From: Bacillota bacterium
GTDB taxonomy: Bacteria; Bacillota; UBA4882; UBA8346
Reading direction: 5' to 3'
NCBI GenBank assembly: GCA_023415835.1
Contig: JAEZJK010000083.1
Location: forward strand, 1 to 64,000
DNA: 64,000 nucleotides
Of the stretch, positions 60,537-64,000 are shown piece by piece. A program made the position numbers and the translations under genes. Below the pieces are notes generated by a model. That model did no database searches, was not told the origin of the DNA, and worked only from the letters and a program-made list of their open reading frames with translations. The number at the start of each line of letters is the position of its first letter. The stretch's first letter is position 1.

Positions 60537-61184
60537 ATGGTTAAAATGAGCGAAGGGCATACATATCCCAATCGACAGGCTGCAGGCAAACTGTTAGCGG
60601 AAAAATTAACATCAATAGCTGGATGTAAAGCTGTCATCCTAAGTTTACCCAGAGGCGGCGCTATAATTGGAGCGGAAGTGGCAAAAGTTTTAAATGCGGA
60701 ACACGATCTGGTAATAAGCCGTAAAATTGGGGCTCCTTATAACCCGGAAGTTGCCATAGGGGCATTAACCCAAGATGGTAGGTTGTTAAAAGATGATTCC
60801 ATAATTGACGCCTTGCCTGTAACTAAAGGGTATATTGAATCCCAAACCAGGCTAGGGCTAAAAGAAATTAAGCGGCAATTGAAAGAGTACAAAGGTGAGA
60901 AAGCATTCCCTAATGTTTTAAACAGGACCGTGATTCTAGTCGACGATGGTTTAGCTACTGGTTTTACTATGGAGGCGGCAGTAGAATTTATTAGACCCAA
61001 AAAACCGGCTCGAATCATTGTGGCTGTCCCGGTTGGTACAGTTGAGGCAATTGCTAAGTTGAACCCAAAAGTGGACAGGGTTGTCTGTCCGTTAATTCCG
61101 GAAAGATTCTGGGCGGTTGGACAATTTTATCAAGAGTTTGAGCAAGTCAATGATGAAGAAATCAAAAACTTATTTAAAGTTTGA
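60537..61184 (+). CDS. Phosphoribosyltransferase family protein
   Basis: A 215-residue type I phosphoribosyltransferase-like protein: 'VILSLPRGGAIIGAEVAKVL' near residue 35, and the PRPP loop 'RTVILVDDGLATGFTMEAAV' with two Asp, followed by 'RPKKPARIIVAVPVGT'. Members of this group are often called erythromycin-esterase-associated phosphoribosyltransferases; substrates are unknown. AAGGG lies before the ATG. The YkuS-like gene begins 11 nt downstream. Confidence 0.85.
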   Translation: MVKMSEGHTYPNRQAAGKLLAEKLTSIAGCKAVILSLPRGGAIIGAEVAKVLNAEHDLVISRKIGAPYNPEVAIGALTQDGRLLKDDSIIDALPVTKGYIESQTRLGLKEIKRQLKEYKGEKAFPNVLNRTVILVDDGLATGFTMEAAVEFIRPKKPARIIVAVPVGTVEAIAKLNPKVDRVVCPLIPERFWAVGQFYQEFEQVNDEEIKNLFKV

Positions 61185-61195
61185 GGAGGAGCTTT

Positions 61196-61444
61196 ATGCA
61201 AAAAGTAATTGCTTTAGAAGACGGTGTTCAAAATTTAAAACCTTGGTTGGAAAGGGAAGGATATCAGGTGATTGAGCTGAATCAAAATGCAAAATCAGCT
61301 GACGCTTATATTATCAGCGGTATGGACGAAAATTTAACCGGGGACATGACTCGGGTTGGCGATGGGTTTTTGGTTAATGCTAGAGGCAGGCAAGCCGAAG
61401 AGATCCTTTATGACTTGGAAAAGCATTTTAAACTAAAACACTAG
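61196..61444 (+). CDS. YkuS-family (UPF0180) protein
   Basis: The 82-residue protein is of the UPF0180 family: 'MQKVIALEDGVQNLKPWLER', 'DAYIISGMDENLTGDMTRVG' and 'FLVNARGRQAEEILYDLEK'. The function is unknown. The ATG at 61196 has GAGGAGG directly upstream. Confidence 0.85.
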   Translation: MQKVIALEDGVQNLKPWLEREGYQVIELNQNAKSADAYIISGMDENLTGDMTRVGDGFLVNARGRQAEEILYDLEKHFKLKH

Positions 61445-61506
61445 GTGAGTTTAGATCCAGTCGGCTTTTATTGATTAAAGCTAGTTGGAGGGCAGGGAGT
61501 GAGAGT

Positions 61507-61965
61507 TTGGAAACTGAACATAATTTTACCCGCACGAAGGCAGAAGAACGGATGGCCCGTGCCTTAATAAAAGAACGGGTTCATTTTGAGCAAAACTACT
61601 TATTGGAAGGATATGAGGTTGATTTTTGGATCAAAGAAGCCGGTTTGGTAATAGAAGTTGATGGTTTTAGTCATTTAAGCAACAGGAAATCAACTTCCGA
61701 TCAGGCTAAAGACCGAAAATTACAAGATAAAGGCTATACCGTAATCAGATTTGATAATCGGCAGGTAGATTACAGCCTGGTTGATTGTGTTAAGGAGATT
61801 AAATCTATAATCTTAAAAATCAAATCTTATCACCCCAAGGTAGATGGTTCATTTAATTCAGATTGGAAAGATACGTTAAAACCAATGAAAAAAAGGTTAA
61901 ATTCATTGGAAACTAAAGAAAAGAAGCAACAAGACATTGAATCCTATTTTTTAAGCCTTGATTAA
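61507..61965 (+). CDS. DUF559 (Vsr-like) endonuclease-fold protein
   Basis: A protein of about 152 residues with a DUF559 core of the PD-(D/E)xK fold: 'RALIKERVHFEQNYLLEGYE', 'VDFWIKEAGLVIEVDGFSHL' (D-x-x-W then E-V-D-G) and 'DRKLQDKGYTVIRFDNRQVD'. This resembles Vsr-like very short patch or related nucleases. The start is uncertain: TTG at 61507 has GGGAG 7 nt upstream, while the frame also opens at TTG 61471. It overlaps the 3' end of the lytic transglycosylase gene on the other strand by 15 nt. Confidence 0.75.
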   Translation: METEHNFTRTKAEERMARALIKERVHFEQNYLLEGYEVDFWIKEAGLVIEVDGFSHLSNRKSTSDQAKDRKLQDKGYTVIRFDNRQVDYSLVDCVKEIKSIILKIKSYHPKVDGSFNSDWKDTLKPMKKRLNSLETKEKKQQDIESYFLSLD

Positions 61966-62724
61966 AAATCGGGTTATAAGCCCCGGTTCGCACCAATCAG
62001 TGACAACAGTTAGGGGGCATAAGGTAGTTTGATTGCTTATCCCAACTGCTACTACAGGAGTTTGGGAACAATCAATTGAAGTACTGATTGGATCAAAAAC
62101 AGGTTGGATGATAACAGCGTTAACTGTAACCAATAATTGATTGCGAATATTATGATAAAATCCACTTACCCTCTGAATGTAGTTTATGGTTTCGGTTATT
62201 CTGGGAACGCGTCCCAGCCTTGCTACACGTGTCGGACCGGAGTTGTATGCCGCTAATATCAGCTCAAATTCTTCGAATTGATGATAAAGATCCTTTAAAT
62301 AACGGGTACCGGCATAGATGTTTTGCCGAATGTCAAAGGGATTCGGTATTTTCATAATTTGGGACACACAATCAGTAATCTGCATCAAACCACGGGCTTC
62401 ACACGGTGAGACAGCCCTTGGACGGAAAGAGGACTCTGCAGCAATAATACTCGCGACTAATAAAGGGTCGAAGTTAGTTTTCTGGGACTCGGTAATGATT
62501 GCTGTTACGATTATTTCTTTTTCGCCTATTGCAAGCTTTGGGTTGAAGCGAGTAATCATTTGCTCGATTACACTTTCTTGTAAGGTTTCGGGGCTATAAT
62601 AAATTGGTGAATTGGCGTTTATTGGGATAGCAACCGCCTGAGACGCAACAATTGAAGAGAACCCAAATAAGACGGTAAGTAAGATGAAAGTAGTTAATAA
62701 TACTTGTTTAGTAGAAGTAATCAT
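61951..62724 (-). CDS. Secreted lytic transglycosylase (SLT domain)
   Basis: A 257-residue protein has a signal peptide (residues 1-30, 'VLLTTFILLTVLFGFSSIVA') and an SLT domain: catalytic Glu in 'ASIIAAESSFRPRAVSPCEA', then 'RGLMQITDCVSQIMKIPNPF', 'NIYAGTRYLKDLYHQFEEFE' and 'LILAAYNSGPTRVARLG'. This cuts peptidoglycan and is often linked to cell division or germination. It converges with the DUF559 gene. A strong ribosome site (AAGGAGGGAAACT) precedes the ATG at 62724. Confidence 0.92.
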   Translation of the reverse strand: MITSTKQVLLTTFILLTVLFGFSSIVASQAVAIPINANSPIYYSPETLQESVIEQMITRFNPKLAIGEKEIIVTAIITESQKTNFDPLLVASIIAAESSFRPRAVSPCEARGLMQITDCVSQIMKIPNPFDIRQNIYAGTRYLKDLYHQFEEFELILAAYNSGPTRVARLGRVPRITETINYIQRVSGFYHNIRNQLLVTVNAVIIQPVFDPISTSIDCSQTPVVAVGISNQTTLCPLTVVTDWCEPGLITRFLIKA

Positions 62725-63108
62725 AGTTTCCCTCCTTATAAGTCACCTGCTTTCAAAAGTATTGGTTAAAATGGCAATTATTATACATGGCCTGATAAAA
62801 ATACTAGATAGCCGCCCACGTCAATTTCTAATTGACACAAGTAAATCATTTAAATGATCGACATGGATCGACAAGCATCACAAGGATTTTTTTTGATAAT
62901 TGAAATAAATTTTAACTATACTTTTCCATCCTTAAACCCTTGATGAAAAGGTCAAATTACAATATTATTTCAATTTATGCACCAAGGAAAATATACCGCA
63001 ATGACCCATGTGCGTCCAAAGTAATTATTGCGCTATATATAGATAGCAATATTAACCAAACTTATGAGATTGGCTTACCGGGGTAGACGAAAGGATATAT
63101 TGGTTAAA
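62725..63108. other. Intergenic region with repeat copy C
   Basis: No gene is visible in this AT-rich stretch except the repeat copy C at 62816-62880. The lytic transglycosylase promoter must be here. Nothing like a riboswitch was recognised. Confidence 0.5.
62816..62880 (+). repeat. Dispersed intergenic repeat, copy C
   Basis: It starts CCACGTCAATTTCTAATTGA and ends GACATGGATCGACAAGCATC, matching copies A and B in outline. The inner palindrome GTCAATT-TCT-AATTGAC is kept and the right inverted arm has changed (GACATGG instead of GACGTGG). Confidence 0.7.
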
Positions 63109-63148
63109 AATTGAAAGAACCGGCCTGATTAGACCGGTTCTTTCAATT
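63109..63148 (-). terminator. Terminator behind gcvPB
   Basis: A 15-bp inverted repeat (AATTGAAAGAACCGG at 63109-63123, complement at 63134-63148) lies 16 nt beyond the gcvPB stop. On the minus strand the stem is followed by a T-rich tail. Confidence 0.7.
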
Positions 63149-63164
63149 TACCTCTATTTTTGGG

Positions 63165-64000
63165 CTAGCTTTTTTCGGAAGAGGGAGACCAGGTTATACG
63201 TGGAGCGCGGGCTGCTAGAGCTTCATCTGCCCTGGAGATGGGAGTTGAATGCGGGGCGGAAGATAGCAGTTCCGGCGAGTTTTTAGCTTCCGTAATTATT
63301 TGGGCTAGCGACTTTAAAAAATGATCAAGTGTTGCTTTACTTTCAGTTTCGGTAGGCTCGATCATCATTGCTTCTTCCACTATCAACGGGAAATAAATAG
63401 TGGGGGGATGATAACCGAAATCAATTAAGCGTTTAGCGAGATCTAAAGCATGGATGCCGTAGGATTTAAGATTAGCAGCTGAGGTTACAAATTCATGCAT
63501 ACAGGGACGGTTATATGGAATTGGAAGATAGTCGCGGAGGCCGGTTCGGAGATAATTTGCATTTAAAATTGCATCGCTGCTTGCCTGAGCCAATCCTTCC
63601 CCACCTAAGGATTTGATATAAGCGAGCGCTTTTAGCAGTACCGAGAAATTCCCATAAAAACCAAGCACTTTACCGATACTTTGGGGGCGGTTATAGTCCC
63701 ATGAGTAAACTCCGGATTGGTTTTTCAAAATAGGGACGGGTAAATATTCAGCCAGAAAACTTTTCACGCCTACCGGTCCGGCGCCCGGACCGCCACCGCC
63801 GTGTGGTGTGGAAAATGTTTTATGAAGATTCAAATGCACCAGGTCGAATCCCATATCGCCGGGGCGCACCAAACCCATAATCGCATTCAAATTTGCGCCA
63901 TCATAATATAGAAGGCCGCCATTTTTATGGACTAGGGCGGCAATCGATTTGATCTCTTTTTCAAAAAGGCCGAGGGTATTGGGATTGGTAAGCATTAAAG
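63165..64000 (-). CDS. gcvPB: GcvPB, glycine dehydrogenase (decarboxylating) subunit 2, partial
   Basis: Only the C-terminal part is present: the gene continues past the right edge of the window, so its start is not visible. The pyridoxal-phosphate lysine is in 'HLNLHKTFSTPHGGGGPGAG', typical of the P-protein, and 'CMHEFVTSAANLKSYGIHAL' and 'PPTIYFPLIVEEAMMIEPTE' follow the GcvPB C-terminal pattern. It is part of the glycine cleavage system. A terminator lies just downstream. Confidence 0.95.
   Translation of the reverse strand, partial: LMLTNPNTLGLFEKEIKSIAALVHKNGGLLYYDGANLNAIMGLVRPGDMGFDLVHLNLHKTFSTPHGGGGPGAGPVGVKSFLAEYLPVPILKNQSGVYSWDYNRPQSIGKVLGFYGNFSVLLKALAYIKSLGGEGLAQASSDAILNANYLRTGLRDYLPIPYNRPCMHEFVTSAANLKSYGIHALDLAKRLIDFGYHPPTIYFPLIVEEAMMIEPTETESKATLDHFLKSLAQIITEAKNSPELLSSAPHSTPISRADEALAARAPRITWSPSSEKS

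Overview
This 64 kb window looks like the replication-origin region of a chromosome from a spore-forming-lineage Bacillota, probably Clostridia-like or one of the deep-branching classes near it. The evidence is the two-armed origin gene order (dnaA-dnaN-recF-remB-gyrB to the left; rpmH-rnpA-yidD-yidC-jag-mnmE-mnmG-rsmG-parA-parB to the right), plus spoVT, spoVG, a SpoIIIJ/Jag pair, TTG and GTG starts with strong GGAGG ribosome sites, and a Bacillus-type long SRP RNA. The species cannot be named from sequence alone.

Layout. (1) 1-16 kb is accessory. It holds an AraC-GNAT fusion regulator with a HelD helicase, a PIF1-like helicase, a WYL-regulator fragment, a lipoprotein, a TetR repressor with two matching operators controlling a metallo-beta-lactamase-fold enzyme, two near-identical rlmH genes about 5 kb apart, an AraC-methyltransferase pair, a truncated TOTE conflict-system gene, a two-gene AAA ATPase/DUF4276 cassette, a PurO-like IMP cyclohydrolase and an HU-like protein followed by a 21-22 nt degenerate tandem array. 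(2) 16-38 kb is mostly leftward housekeeping: htrA-type protease, a methyltransferase, phosphohexomutase, spoVT, mfd, pth, rplY, glmU, tRNA-Gln, spoVG, a nucleotidyltransferase, a GntR regulator, ispE, SRP RNA, a minimal SufC/SufB-like (SMS) pair, two tRNA-Ser genes and tadA, then a rightward diguanylate cyclase. (3) 38.7-45.6 kb is the left replication arm, with a decayed S4-domain gene between dnaN and recF. (4) 45.6-46 kb holds clustered DnaA boxes and the rpmH promoter (oriC). (5) 46-56 kb is the right arm, with two tandem mnmG genes and two parS sites. (6) 56-64 kb holds larBC, a DUF4446 protein, an M23 peptidase with a bactofilin, a phosphoribosyltransferase, a YkuS-like protein, a DUF559 nuclease, a lytic transglycosylase and the 3' part of gcvPB.

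The features most worth follow-up are the AAA/DUF4276 cassette beside the TOTE remnant (a possible defence island), the tandem MnmG paralogues, the duplicated rlmH with a 112-nt identical block, a dispersed ~65-nt intergenic repeat present four times, a 100-nt nested inverted repeat at 18.0 kb, the 21-22 nt tandem array at 15.8 kb, and the S4-domain pseudogene in which two adjacent stop codons stand where related proteins have a conserved Arg-Arg.
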